Below are positions 20,097 through 29,181 of a stretch of 33,093 bases of DNA, one piece after another. The position numbers and the translations under genes were made by a program. How positions within the stretch are numbered: the stretch's first letter is position 1; every line of letters begins with the position of its first letter. The notes below the pieces were generated by a model. That model made no database searches. It was not told where the DNA came from and saw nothing but the letters and a program-made list of their open reading frames with translations. The DNA is from UBA6263 sp049305865 (GTDB lineage: Bacteria; Patescibacteriota; Gracilibacteria; Absconditabacterales; Absconditicoccaceae), in contig JBAQPP010000031.1 of the NCBI GenBank assembly GCA_049305865.1, positions 1 to 33,093 on the forward strand, written 5' to 3'.

Positions 20097-20882
20097 ATGC
20101 TAAAATTTTTCAGAAGAGTTTTCCAAAAAGGTAAAAATTATACATTAGTTATATCTTGATGATGAACCAAGTGATTTTACGCACTAGGGATTTTAAAATG
20201 ATTAGAAGAACTTTGATTTAAAGAAAAAATTAAAGTAGTATATTGAGTAAGCATATGAGCTATTATATTATCTTATCGATGTAGTGGATATTCAGCACAA
20301 GAGATATTCAATAAATTTATAGATTTTAATATATTTTGACTAACAAAAATTAATTTTTATCCCAAAGTTAGTTTATTAAAAAATAGCTCATTAAAAGATA
20401 ATTTTGAAAAAGACTTACCAAATAGATTTGAGAAATTAGATAAAATATTATATGTGGGAGCTACGAATATAAATACATGAAAATTTGTCCTATTTAACAA
20501 ATGAGATATGATAAATCCACTACTTGGTAGTATGGCGATACCATGAATATTTCCATATGTAAAATTCAAAAATTACAACCTAATAGACTGATGAGCTACG
20601 AACAATTTCCCTGTTGATATAGCTCGCAAACAGTATCCTAAAAACAAAATAATCTGAATAAATTTAAATAAATTCACAGAGAATCAAGAAATAAAAACAA
20701 TATTTGACACACTTTCAATATCTCTAGATATATTACTCAGGAATAGAGCAATGTTAAAATCAGACAAAGTAAATTATCTTTTCTACAACGATACCTGACT
20801 AAAAATATTAGATACAAAATCTTCAAAAATGAAAAAAGCCTTTGAAAAAGGCTATACAGATTGCATACAAAAGTTTAAATAA
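20097..20882 (+). CDS. Patatin-like phospholipase
   Basis: This 261-residue protein has all patatin landmarks: the oxyanion loop SGGGTKGFYALGIL near the N-terminus, the nucleophile elbow GVSIGA with Ser52, and the catalytic Asp164 in LIDGGATNNFPV. Both glycines of the GxSxG elbow and both of the DGG are TGA codons, a neat proof of UGA = Gly. It is expected to be a Ser-Asp dyad lipid acyl hydrolase (RssA-like), cytoplasmic or peripheral membrane, with no signal peptide. It begins 14 bases after the lipoprotein gene and converges on nrdG with only four bases between the stop codons. Its lipid substrate is unknown. Confidence 0.93.
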
Positions 20883-20886
20883 CGGG

Positions 20887-21600
20887 TTACCCCTTTCTTA
20901 TCTCACAGTTATATACATATCTAGATGCCACCTGTTGAAATTCAAATAATTCATCATCACTAAAGGGTTTTCAACCAAAATTAGGATCTAATGTATTTCA
21001 ACCTATATAATTTTGCAAATAATAATTTTTTGATCATCTAATATAATGAGCCATAGACTCTATATCATCTATTGTATGTAATCACTTTGCAACTGTAGTT
21101 CTATATTCATAATCTATATTTCCCTCAAGCAATATTTGTAACAATTTTTGATAACTTATAAAAAATTCTGCTGGCTGTGATAATCATACTGCCTGTTCAT
21201 AAAGCGGCATACTATGTTTGATATCCACGGCTACATAATCTAGTATCCCATCTTGTATCATTCTTTTAACGATTTTATAATCTCTACCATTTGTATCTAG
21301 TTTTACAAGGAATCACATTTCCTTAATTTTTTTTGCAAATTCATATAAATCATTTTGTAGTGTCGGCTCTCACCCACATATACTCACACCATCCAAAAGT
21401 CACTTTCTAGATTGTAAAAAATTTAAAAACACAGCCTCTGGTATCAAGTCATTTTGGAATAACATCATTTTTTCTGGCAACACACATTCAGGATTATGAC
21501 AAAAATGACAACGAAAATTACATCATTGAGTAAATACTACACAGGCAATTTTACCTGGGTAATCTATCATTGTTGACTGCTGTATACCTGCTAACTTCAA
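20887..21600 (-). CDS. nrdG: Anaerobic ribonucleotide reductase activating protein (radical SAM)
   Basis: This 237-residue radical SAM enzyme has the cluster motif CNFRCHFC (Cys27, Cys31, Cys34) in VVFTQGCNFRCHFCHNPE, then SICGGEPTLQNDL with the GGEP SAM contact. It installs the glycyl radical on NrdD. No in-frame ATG exists upstream of the family's usual start; TTG at 21598-21600 gives M-K-L-A-G-I-Q-Q-S-T-M-I-D-Y-P-G-K, which aligns with the normal NrdG N-terminus, so TTG is chosen. There is no clear Shine-Dalgarno. The gene lies 28 bases after the kinase gene in the minus-strand cluster, about 3 kb from its presumed substrate. The sequence reads to TAA at 20887-20889. Confidence 0.9.
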
Positions 21601-21628
21601 CTCAATATATAATAAATAAAAATCAGAA

Positions 21629-22195
21629 TTATTCTTGTGTTAATTTTAATATTTTTAATTGAACATCTTTCCAAGATTTATCATCATTGATTTCAAAAAA
21701 TACATCTGCTTCTTTACTATCTGGTATTTCAAAAACCTTACTTTGTCTATTAAGCAACAAATCTTTAAAATCTTTCGAGTGAGTAAGGCAAAGCTTAGAA
21801 CGACTACTACTAGCGATTCTATTTAGCAATACTTTTTCCGGTCGATTAAAATAAACCATAATAAGTTTTCTTCAGGCTCTATGAGTCAAGATACGAGCTC
21901 TTCTTCTTATTCCCTTATTAGAATTAGCTGCTGTAGAAATAATAGTAACATCCGTTTTCAATGCTCTTTTAAATATATCAATCATTAAGGAAAGTTTCAA
22001 ATAATATCATTGAGTCAATTCGTTTGAATCTCTATTATAGTCCACATTATACAAAGATGGATATGTTGTTTTCAAAAATTCTGCTAAAACATCCGAATCT
22101 AAGACACAAGTTTTTTTGAGATTTATAGCAAGCTCTTTCCCAAAAGTTGTTTTACCAGAATGTGTTTTACCAACTGTCATGACAACAGATTCCAT
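21629..22195 (-). CDS. P-loop kinase-like ATP-binding protein
   Basis: This 188-residue protein starts MESVVMTVGKTHSGKTTFGK with a Walker A GKTHSGKT. LDSDVLAEFL then supplies an Asp-rich substrate/Mg site typical of AAA_33 small-molecule kinases. DVTIISTAANSNKGIRRRAR and IMVYFNRPEKVLLNRI match the later 'vivD(a)t...r' strand and the lid region. TGA codons at 22007-22009 and in THRAGRK would split it under the standard code. The phosphate acceptor (nucleoside, RNA end or other) cannot be told. It lies between the UDG-like gene and nrdG, all minus strand. Confidence 0.82.
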
Positions 22196-22213
22196 TTCTA
22201 CAAAATTTAATAG

Positions 22214-22867
22214 TTAAATATTGATAATATTTTTTATTCTAATTACTGCCTTATCCATATTCCTCATACCCTGTCACACAGGATAAAAACTAGGATAAAT
22301 CTTATATGTTTTATTTTTTATTTTAAGTTCTTCATATTCATCTTTTTGATACTCAGATACTTTTATATTTTTTCCTAGCAAAATCGAGCTTACTTGATTA
22401 CCAAAACAAATTATTTTTCTGGGATTTATTATATCTATTTCGCGATGTATCAATTCCAAATATTCTTTAAATACACTATCATGTAAATGCCTAGCATCCA
22501 TCTGAGTACATTTAGCAAGATTTGTAATATAAATTTTATCTTTAGCCAGTCATGTATATAGATCCAAACAAAAATCTGATTTTCGATCAATAGCTTTCAT
22601 CGAATAGATTTTATCAAAAATATCTTCTGAGATAATTCCTATTTTACTAAATAATTTTCGAATATTTTTTGTTCATAGTCGTGGAGCTTGTAATCAAGAT
22701 CGATTTTTATCTGAAGCAATATTTTTCCCAGTAGGATTCATAAAGATAAAAAATATATCCGGTTTTTTGGTACATCATGCACCATAAATAGAATTCAAGT
22801 TTTTATCTCAAAACTTCTTTTGAAGATCATCAAATTTATCAAGTAGATTATTTAGTTGGATTTCCAT
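22214..22867 (-). CDS. Uracil-DNA glycosylase superfamily protein
   Basis: This 217-residue protein has FFIFMNPTGKNIASDKNRSG (equivalent to the catalytic 'G.aPG..E' loop), KDKIYITNLAKC (strand ending in the conserved Asn) and NPRKIICFGNQVSSILLGK (the 'P..iv.lG..a' strand). A C-terminal YPSFYPVGQGMRNMDK corresponds to the 'HPs....' DNA-binding loop, with Ser-Phe-Tyr-Pro in place of His-Pro-Ser. It belongs to the UDG fold but the loop differs from families I, IV and V, so uracil excision is not assured. Its start overlaps nothing; the ASCH gene's stop lies two bases upstream of the ATG. Confidence 0.75.
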
Positions 22868-22868
22868 C

Positions 22869-23285
22869 TTATAAATATTTATCAATATCTAAATCTATTT
22901 CTGGTTTAAAAAAATTTAAACTTCATTTACATTTAATTGGCTTAATCTTCATAGCCTTTCATATAATATATCCATACAAAGGTTCGTGATACCACTCAGG
23001 ATTTGATGCACAATGTAGATTTTTATCATCATAAAATTCATCTTTATTTTTATATTTCTTTACATCAAGGATCTGAGCCAATCATATAATATATCCATTG
23101 GGTTCTTGCTCAGACTTGATTCATAAATATTCTTTTTTTGTATAAGGCACTTTACTTGCATGTACTCGAAACCATGACCTATAATGAGTATTCCATGTCC
23201 TCAGTTCGATTTTCTTTTTACCATTAACTATCAACGTTGCAAATGGTTGTTTTAGAGACAAAGCTCTAGTCTTTCCATTTATCAT
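22869..23285 (-). CDS. ASCH-domain protein
   Basis: This 138-residue protein is a single ASCH domain (PUA-like beta barrel). The N-terminal RALSLKQPFATLIVNGKKKI, then ELRTWNTHYRSWFRVHASK, is the family hallmark, with Lys-Lys-x-Glu-Leu-Arg in the RNA-binding cleft. YIIGLAQILDV forms a later core strand. ASCH proteins are linked to RNA binding, translation or modified-nucleoside metabolism; some are N4-acetylcytidine amidohydrolases, but this one is longer and that activity is not inferred. Minus strand, two bases from the UDG-like gene, so co-transcribed. Confidence 0.88.
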
Positions 23286-23311
23286 CTTTAATTTATATTA
23301 TATGACTAAAT

Positions 23312-24295
23312 TTATCTTTCAAATTTTAAAAAATATTCTTTAGCTTTATATTTATTTTTTATATTCTCTTTCCACTGATTATCAACATCAGACAGTCTTA
23401 ATAGTTTTCAATTATTATCCCAAAATGGATCTACAAACCTACTTTTTAAAAAAATATGAGCATCGAAATCATCTGGATTATTTTTACATTTTATAATATT
23501 ATTCATACGTTGTCGATAAAAAGATAGTTTTTCATCTTTATCTAAATATTGTTTCATCTTTTCTAAAATCTTTTGATCTGTGGTATAAAAATCATCCCTT
23601 TGGACATATCAAACTTTCCAAGCATATTTAAAAAGATCTCAAACAGTTTGGAACATAATAGCGGATTCCATACCAGATCGATAAATTTCATTCATTCTCA
23701 AAAACAAATTAGAATACTCTTTTGCTATTTCAAGATTATCAAACATCCAAATATTATCAATCACTTTCAAATGATTTAATATATTATTTATTTTTTCAAT
23801 GGATATATTATCATAATGAAAAGCATCTCTGAGAGAATAATCTATTCTGTCTGCACATATATCGGGTAAATTATTTTCCTTTAATGGATGTCTAGAGTCA
23901 TCCAATATATAGTTTAAATTTAATCAATACTTTTCTAAAATATTTGGTATAGTAGTATTTCTTAAAAAATCTTCAAATATATTATCCTGATGATTTTGTT
24001 CTTTTTGATTTCATTCATCGAAAATATAGTCAAGACAATGTGAAAATACTCAATGAGAAATATCATGTATAAGTCATGCAATTTGCTCTTCAAGAGCAGC
24101 TCAAAATTTTTTTAATAATAAATAGACTCATACTGAATGTTCAAAACGAAAATGTGATGATCATGGAAAATATGGCTCAAAATATCAAGCTTGATCAACT
24201 CATTTTAATCTTCTCATCTCTGGACTATTCATTATTTCCAATACAATTGGTTCATCTATTTCTACTCTACCATAAATTACATCATCATAAATCAT
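23312..24295 (-). CDS. HD-domain phosphohydrolase (dGTPase-like)
   Basis: This 327-residue protein opens MIYDDVIYGRVEIDEPIVLE and continues IMNSPEMRRLKGVDQAGYF, the usual 'd.vyG.i.l....l..li.tp..qRLk.i.Q.g' start of HD hydrolases. FRFEHSVGVYLLL and GLIHDISHGVFSH supply the metal-binding His and HD residues, and ICADRIDYSLRDAFHY the last Asp. Family members hydrolyse (deoxy)nucleotide phosphates; a link to dNTP pools would fit the ribonucleotide-reductase neighbours, but that is inference. It begins just after the nrdD terminator (24320-24371), so it heads its own minus-strand unit with ASCH, UDG-like, kinase and nrdG genes. Confidence 0.88.
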
Positions 24296-24310
24296 TATAA
24301 ACAAGCAAGT

Positions 24311-24371
24311 AAATAAAAAGCAAAGTTTTTCCAAAGTAGAATTTTATTTTATATCTACTAATAAACTTTGC
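24311..24371 (-). terminator. Terminator after the nrdD pair
   Basis: GCAAAGTTT (24320-24328) pairs with AAACTTTGC (24363-24371), enclosing an inner AGTAGA/TCTACT hairpin. Read on the minus strand it ends in a T-rich run (24311-24319). It separates the nrdD transcript from the HD-domain gene. Confidence 0.75.
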
Positions 24372-24459
24372 AATATTTTATTTTAATTTATAATTCTATA
24401 TTTTACAATCCAACAACAAAAAAGTCTTAATAATAAAATTAAATATATAATTCAAAAGA

Positions 24460-24672
24460 TTAGAAAGCGCAAGCACATCAAGCCATAGCAAACTTTCTTA
24501 CAAATTCAGAATTAGAAGATTTTTGTTCGTTGAAATATTTTCTAGAATAGAATTCTGATTTTTTTCAAATATTGTAGTGACTCACTGGTCTCAAATATCA
24601 CATTACTCTAGTATAAACTTGGCATGGAGTCCTTTCAATCTCTTTTCATTCTTTGTTGTGAAATGTTTGCAT
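24460..24672 (-). CDS. Detached glycyl-radical domain of anaerobic ribonucleotide reductase NrdD
   Basis: This 70-residue protein matches the extreme C-terminus of class III NrdD: RTPCQVYTRVMGYLRPVSHY, then NIGKKSEFYSRKYF. Gly25 in RVMGY corresponds to the radical glycine of the family. Its codon (minus strand 24598-24600) is TGA, so the catalytic residue exists only with UGA = Gly. The frame is complete, with its own ATG and TAA, in a different frame from and 47 bases after the main nrdD stop. It ends in an odd Cys-rich AGCACAF tail. It presumably docks on the 735-residue NrdD to rebuild the active enzyme, much as the spare-part protein YfiD/GrcA does for pyruvate formate-lyase. The pairing is inference. 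Confidence 0.88.
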
Positions 24673-24719
24673 TTTGATTTTGATTTATAAATATAAAATT
24701 TTTTTGAAGAGTTTTTTTA

Positions 24720-26927
24720 CTAGTCTACTCTTCTATCTTTGAGTACTCTTAATTTTTCGGCGTCAGAAGTATGTTTTGACCTTATTTCCATATTAAATTC
24801 TTCTCAAGCATATCACATTTCCTTATCACACTTTGGGCAATAATCATGCTCTCATACTATATAACCATGTTTAGGACATATAGAAAACACTGGTGATATA
24901 GTAATATAAGGAAGTTGATAGTTTTCTATAACTTTTTTTACAAGCATCTTACATGATTTTGCATCTGAAATTCTTTCTCACATATAAAGATGTAAAACCG
25001 TTCATCAAGTATATTTACATTGTATTTCATTTTGCATTTCAAGTGCCTCAAATGGATCATCTGTATATCACACAGGAAGCTGTGTAGAATTGGTATAATA
25101 CGGAGCGTCATCTGTTCCTGCTTGTATAATATTTGGAATTTGTTTTTTATCTTCTTTTGCAAATCTATAAGTCGTCCCTTCAGCTGGAGTTGCCTCTAGA
25201 TTATAAAGATTACCTGTTTCCTCTTGATATTCTTTCAATTTTTCTCTCATAAAATCCATTATTTCTATAGCAAATTCTTTTCATCAATCAGTAGAGATAT
25301 CTTCTTTTCAGTTTGTAAAATTTTGTATAGCTTCGTTCATTCAGTTTATTCCTATAGTAGAAAAATGATTTCTAAATGAATGTAAATATCTCTTTGTATA
25401 AGGGTATAATCAAGCATCCAATCGTTTTGTTATTTCCTTTCTCTTGAGTTCAAGCGATGATTTTGCAAGATTCATAAGATATAAAAGCTGATTTTGGAAT
25501 CATTCTTTGTCTCATTTAAAATTGTAACCCATTCTTGCAAGATTGATTGTAACTACTCATATAGATCATGTCATTTCAGCAGACCCAAAAAGACCATTTC
25601 ATCTTTTTTCAAGTTGAGATAAATCCAATTGTAATCTACAACACATAGATCTAACTGCTCACGGTTTATAAGCATCAGGATTTTCTACTTTAGATATTTT
25701 ACCATCTTTATCTTTTTGTACTTTGAACTGAGATCATACAAAATTTTGAAAATAAGGTATTCCATATTTTGCAGTCATCTCAAACAACAAGTTTACATCA
25801 GAATCTTCTCGTGGAAAATCTTCTGTAATATTATAAGTTGGAATGGGGAATGTGAATACAGCTCCAGTCCAGTCTCAAGCAGTATAAACTTCTATCAAAA
25901 CTCTATTTATAAGTTTCATTTCTTCTTCTAGTTCTCAGAATTTTTTACAATAATATCCATTTTCTATTCCACCAAGCATAAGTGCTTTATCTTTCAAATC
26001 TTCAGGACATTTCCAATCAAGAGTAATATTTGTAAATGGAGTTTGTGTTCCTCGTCTAGAAGGCACATTTAATCAGAATATAAAATTTTGCATTTGTTGA
26101 GTGACATATTTATGCGTTTTTTTATCTATATATTCTTTTTTTTCTTTTTCACTTGCAAACTTTGCTCACATTTCATTCATATCTTTTTCTAATTCTACTT
26201 TATATTTATGTACAAATGGCGCTAGATAAGTATCAAAAGAAGAAAATGCCTGTGCTCCAGCCCATTCATTTTGTAATGTTCAGAAAAAATTAATCATCTG
26301 ATTTACTGTTGATTGTAGATTTTTGGGAGGTGCAGATTGTACTCTATTAGTCAAACCATTAAATCATTCTTCAAGAAGTTGTCTAAGACTCCATCACGCA
26401 CAATATCAAGAAAACATATCAAGATCATGTATATGTATGTCACCATTTCTATGAGCACTTCATATTTCTGTAGGATAAACATGACTAAGCCAATAATTTG
26501 CAATTACTTTTCAAGAAACATTTAATATCAATCACCCAAGTGAATATCATTGATTTGCATTTGCATTTACTCTCCAGTCACTTTGCTGTAAATATTCGTC
26601 CATTGTATTTCATACTTCCACAACAACATTTTTAGTTGCTCTAGATTCAGCTCTTTTCTGACGATAAAGTATATAATTTTTTGCAACATCAACAAATCAT
26701 TCTTCCATCAAAACCTCCTCTACAATATCTTGTATAGTTTCTACATTGGGGATTTCCTTTCATATTTTTTTATCTACTACTTTTATAACTTTTGCAGTAA
26801 CAGATTTGAGCTCCTCAAAAACAGTAACACCAGTAGATTCAAAAGCGAGCTTAATTGCTTTTTCAATTTTTGCTTTATCAAAATCTACAATAGCTCCATT
26901 TCTTTTTCTAACTTTATAAATAGCCAT
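24720..26927 (-). CDS. nrdD: Anaerobic ribonucleoside-triphosphate reductase, main chain lacking the radical domain
   Basis: This 735-residue protein has an N-terminal ATP-cone (MAIYKVRKRNGAIVDFDKAK, residues ~1-90) and the NrdD barrel with NGDIHIHDLDMF, GAQAFSSFDTYLAPF, RGTQTPFTNITLDW and NLEATPAEGTTYRF. The zinc region is CPKHGY...CPKC near residue 700. It reduces ribonucleoside triphosphates to deoxy forms without oxygen. A normal NrdD continues with the RVxGY radical loop; here TAG (24720-24722) ends the chain soon after the zinc site (KHTSDAEKLRVLKDRRVD) and the loop is in the next gene. GAGGAG abuts the ATG, too close for a standard Shine-Dalgarno. Tandem NrdR-like boxes lie 65-115 bases upstream. 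Confidence 0.95.
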
Positions 26928-26992
26928 CTCCTCAATTTATCATTTATAATTTAAAAAATATAATTATTTTGTATTTACATCTCAAAGAAAAT

Positions 26993-27045
26993 ATACAATA
27001 TATTGTGTCTATACTCCAAGGTTGACCACTATATATTGTATTATA
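26993..27045 (-). promoter_or_regulatory. Tandem NrdR-box-like operators and promoter of nrdD
   Basis: ATACAATATATTGTGT (26993-27008) and CCACTATATATTGTAT (27026-27041) both resemble the NrdR consensus ACACwATATATwGTGT and start 33 bp apart, about three helical turns, as is usual for NrdR box pairs. A TATAAT on the minus strand (27040-27045) touches the distal box. NrdR represses ribonucleotide reductase genes when dATP is high. The nrdR gene itself is not in the window. Confidence 0.75.
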
Positions 27046-27205
27046 TAACAATTGCAATGGAAATTTCATTAAAATTCTTTTGCTCCGATATACATTAGTT
27101 AGCGGGTTTTCAACATTATATGTCAAAAAAATACAATAAAAACCAATACTAAGATAAACTTACCCAAAAACATAATCAAAGACTGATTTTTATACGCTTT
27201 TTTTT

Positions 27206-27424
27206 CTATCAATTTTTCAACATTTCTCTTCCTTGTAACAAAACATTCATCAATTCTCAAGATTTTGTAAAATTAGCTCATGTTTTATAAGTATTTTTAA
27301 GATTTTCCAATAAACCAATTTTTATTCCATTAGGAAATTCATTTTCTATTATCGACTGAATAAGCAAAAATTGTTCAAAATCTTTTGTCTGTTGATAAGC
27401 TTGTAAACTGTCATGAGTATCCAT
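27206..27424 (-). CDS. Small hypothetical protein, 72 residues
   Basis: I do not recognise this gene. It is a complete frame from ATG (27422-27424) to TAG with three in-frame TGA. Sequence is soluble, helical and amphipathic: MDTHDSLQAYQQTKDFEQFL, IIENEFPNGIKIGLLENLKN, then ELMNVLLQGREMLKNG. No Cys, no membrane segment. It lies alone between nrdD and purB on the minus strand; the nrdD promoter region starts about 160 bases downstream. Kept because in-frame TGAs and codon use match native neighbours and no other frame competes. Confidence 0.5.
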
Positions 27425-27473
27425 AGTAAAACTTTTTATTTAATATATAAAAATTTTTTTCCTTTAAAAAAAA

Positions 27474-27590
27474 TCCCTCCTAGATATTAGGGGAATATTT
27501 TGAAAAACCTCCATCAAGATATTTATACAGATTTTTATTTCAAGTCTTTTTATTTAAAAAAATCTCTCCGGGAAAAACCAAGAGAGATTT
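27474..27590 (-). terminator. Terminator(s) downstream of purB
   Basis: On the minus strand AAATCTCTC and GAGAGATTT (27560-27568/27582-27590) form a 9-bp stem with a 13-base loop followed by T's, 20 bases after the purB stop. A weaker hairpin with a T8 run lies further on at about 27466-27495. Confidence 0.85.
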
Positions 27591-27609
27591 TATTATAATT
27601 GAATAAGTA

Positions 27610-28965
27610 TTATTTACCCACATAATTAAATGGGGTAATCGCCAATAATTCTTCTTTAACGGGTTTAGTTACTTTCAACGAACGAATAAACTTATGAAGA
27701 TCAGACTTGGTTAACTTCTTAGTTTTTTCAGTTCTAGTAAGCACTTTCAACGCCTCATAAGGTTCAGGGTAAAACTCTCTTCGAAGGATTATTTGAATTG
27801 GTTCTGCAAGTACAGCCCAATTCGAATCAAGATCTTGATTGACAACTAAATCGTTGACAAAAATTTTATTGATTCCCCTTTTAAAGGAGTTTAATGCAAT
27901 TACAATATGAGCTATTGGTACCCATAAATTCCTTATTACAGTTGAACCACTAAGGTCCCTCTGCATTCTGGATCTTGGAAGTTTTCTTGCAAGAAATTCA
28001 AGAATAGTCGTAGCATATTCCAGATTTCCCTCCGCATTTTCAAAATCAATTGGATTTACCTTTTGTGGCATTGTAGATGATCCCACTTCTCCGGCTTTGA
28101 CTTTCTGTTTAAAATATTCGAAAGCAATATAAAGCCAAGCATCTAGACTACAGTCTGTAATAATAGTACAAATCCTCTTTAATGAATCCAACCATGATGC
28201 TAAGCTATCATAATGTTCAACCTGGGTTGTGGGGAAATCGCGAGTCAAACCAAATGACTCAACAAATTTACTCGCAAAGTCATGCCAATCAACTGTAGGA
28301 AATGCAGCATATAATGCATTCATATTACCGACAGCACCTCCAAATTTTGCAGAAAGTCTCAGCTTTTTAAGGATAACTTTTTCTCCTTCGATCCTCTGGA
28401 TAAATACATTTATCTCTTTCCCTATTCTTGTAGGTATCGCAGCTTGTCCGTGTGTACGAGCCAACATTACTACGCTATTCCATTCTTCACCCAATTTCAT
28501 GAGATCACTCAATACTCCATCCAAAAGCGGTACAAAAACATCGTTAATAGCATCGCGGAAAAGCACAGTTCTCGAAACAGAATCAATATCCTGAGATGTA
28601 AGTCCTATATGGACAAATTCTTTGTATTTACCAAACCCTGCCTTCTCAAATTTTTCTTTGAGATAGTATTCTACTGCCTTTACATCGTGTCGAGTTGTTT
28701 TTTCAATTAACTTAATCTTTTCAGCTTCAGCTAAAGTGAAATTTTTAATCAACCTTCTCAAAAAATTGGAAAACTTTAAACTTTCCCTTAAAGGAGAAAG
28801 TTGAGGAAGAATAGGAACAATAGCTTCGAAGTATTTCACTTCTACTATAAGTCTTCTTTTGATAAGAGCAAATTCAGAACCATAAGAAGAAAGCACATCT
28901 GTCTGTTCTCCATATCTTCCATCAATAGGAGAAACAGCTGAAAGTCTAAATTTAGATTTTGACAT
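27610..28965 (-). CDS. purB: Adenylosuccinate lyase, likely acquired from a standard-code donor
   Basis: This 451-residue protein catalyses fumarate release from adenylosuccinate and SAICAR in purine synthesis. It is the long, E. coli-like form: SAVSPIDGRYGEQTDVL at the start, TTRHDVKAVEYYL, the catalytic-His region ARTHGQAAIPTRIG, and the superfamily signature GSSTMPQKVNPIDFENAEGN near residue 300. It is the only long gene here that reads intact in the standard code: by my count 21 glycines, all GGN and none TGA, while about three quarters of thrS glycines next door are TGA. Codon use is also less AT-biased. It has its own terminator. Together this points to recent lateral transfer. ATG 28965 is the family start. 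Confidence 0.96.
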   Translation of the reverse strand: MSKSKFRLSAVSPIDGRYGEQTDVLSSYGSEFALIKRRLIVEVKYFEAIVPILPQLSPLRESLKFSNFLRRLIKNFTLAEAEKIKLIEKTTRHDVKAVEYYLKEKFEKAGFGKYKEFVHIGLTSQDIDSVSRTVLFRDAINDVFVPLLDGVLSDLMKLGEEWNSVVMLARTHGQAAIPTRIGKEINVFIQRIEGEKVILKKLRLSAKFGGAVGNMNALYAAFPTVDWHDFASKFVESFGLTRDFPTTQVEHYDSLASWLDSLKRICTIITDCSLDAWLYIAFEYFKQKVKAGEVGSSTMPQKVNPIDFENAEGNLEYATTILEFLARKLPRSRMQRDLSGSTVIRNLWVPIAHIVIALNSFKRGINKIFVNDLVVNQDLDSNWAVLAEPIQIILRREFYPEPYEALKVLTRTEKTKKLTKSDLHKFIRSLKVTKPVKEELLAITPFNYVGK

Positions 28966-29067
28966 AAGATTTTATTTTTATTGGTTAATATTGATTTTTA
29001 TTTTTTACAAAAATATATATTCAATCAAAGAAGTCAATATCAACATTTTATTAAACTAGATTTTTAC

Positions 29068-29096
29068 TTGATTTTGAGATCAGAATATGTTATAGT
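29068..29096 (+). promoter_or_regulatory. Promoter of the thrS leader
   Basis: TTGATT (29068-29073), 17-bp spacer, TATAGT (29091-29096). The expected start near 29103 leaves about 25 bases before the leader-peptide ATG. The rest of the spacer 28966-29067 is AT-rich and shows no other signal. Confidence 0.75.
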
Positions 29097-29127
29097 TTAG
29101 TTAGTTTAATAATCATTGGAAAAACAA

Positions 29128-29181
29128 ATGAAAAAAACTACTCTAACAAACACTACTACGATAACAACCAAAGTCTGGTAG
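29128..29181 (+). CDS. Threonine-rich leader peptide controlling thrS
   Basis: A 17-codon frame from ATG to TAG encodes MKKTTLTNTTTITTKVW: eight Thr codons of seventeen, plus one Ile. It is too biased for chance and sits directly upstream of attenuator hairpins and thrS. Low charged tRNA-Thr would stall the ribosome here. The design parallels ThrL and PheM of E. coli; the peptide itself need have no function. Its stop codon overlaps the left arm of the antiterminator. Confidence 0.85.
   Translation: MKKTTLTNTTTITTKVW

Noticed and set aside
24460..24722. Simple frameshift joining the small radical protein to NrdD
   Set aside because: The main chain ends in TAG, 47 bases separate the genes and the small frame has its own ATG and a complete N-terminus; one indel would not give a natural fusion. 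Kept only as a refutation route.
470..26927. UGA read as tryptophan (Mycoplasma-type code 4)
   Set aside because: TGA falls on invariant glycines (GMHC, TGES, DKTG, GDGIND, GxSxG, RVMGY, SGG), and Trp there would destroy the motifs; TGG is used for Trp separately.
26944..27126. 60-codon minus-strand frame before nrdD
   Set aside because: It spans the promoter and both NrdR-like boxes, lacks in-frame TGA and has no family features; regulatory DNA is the better reading.
28229..28594. 121-codon plus-strand frame opposite purB
   Set aside because: It is antisense to the conserved core of adenylosuccinate lyase and has no independent support.
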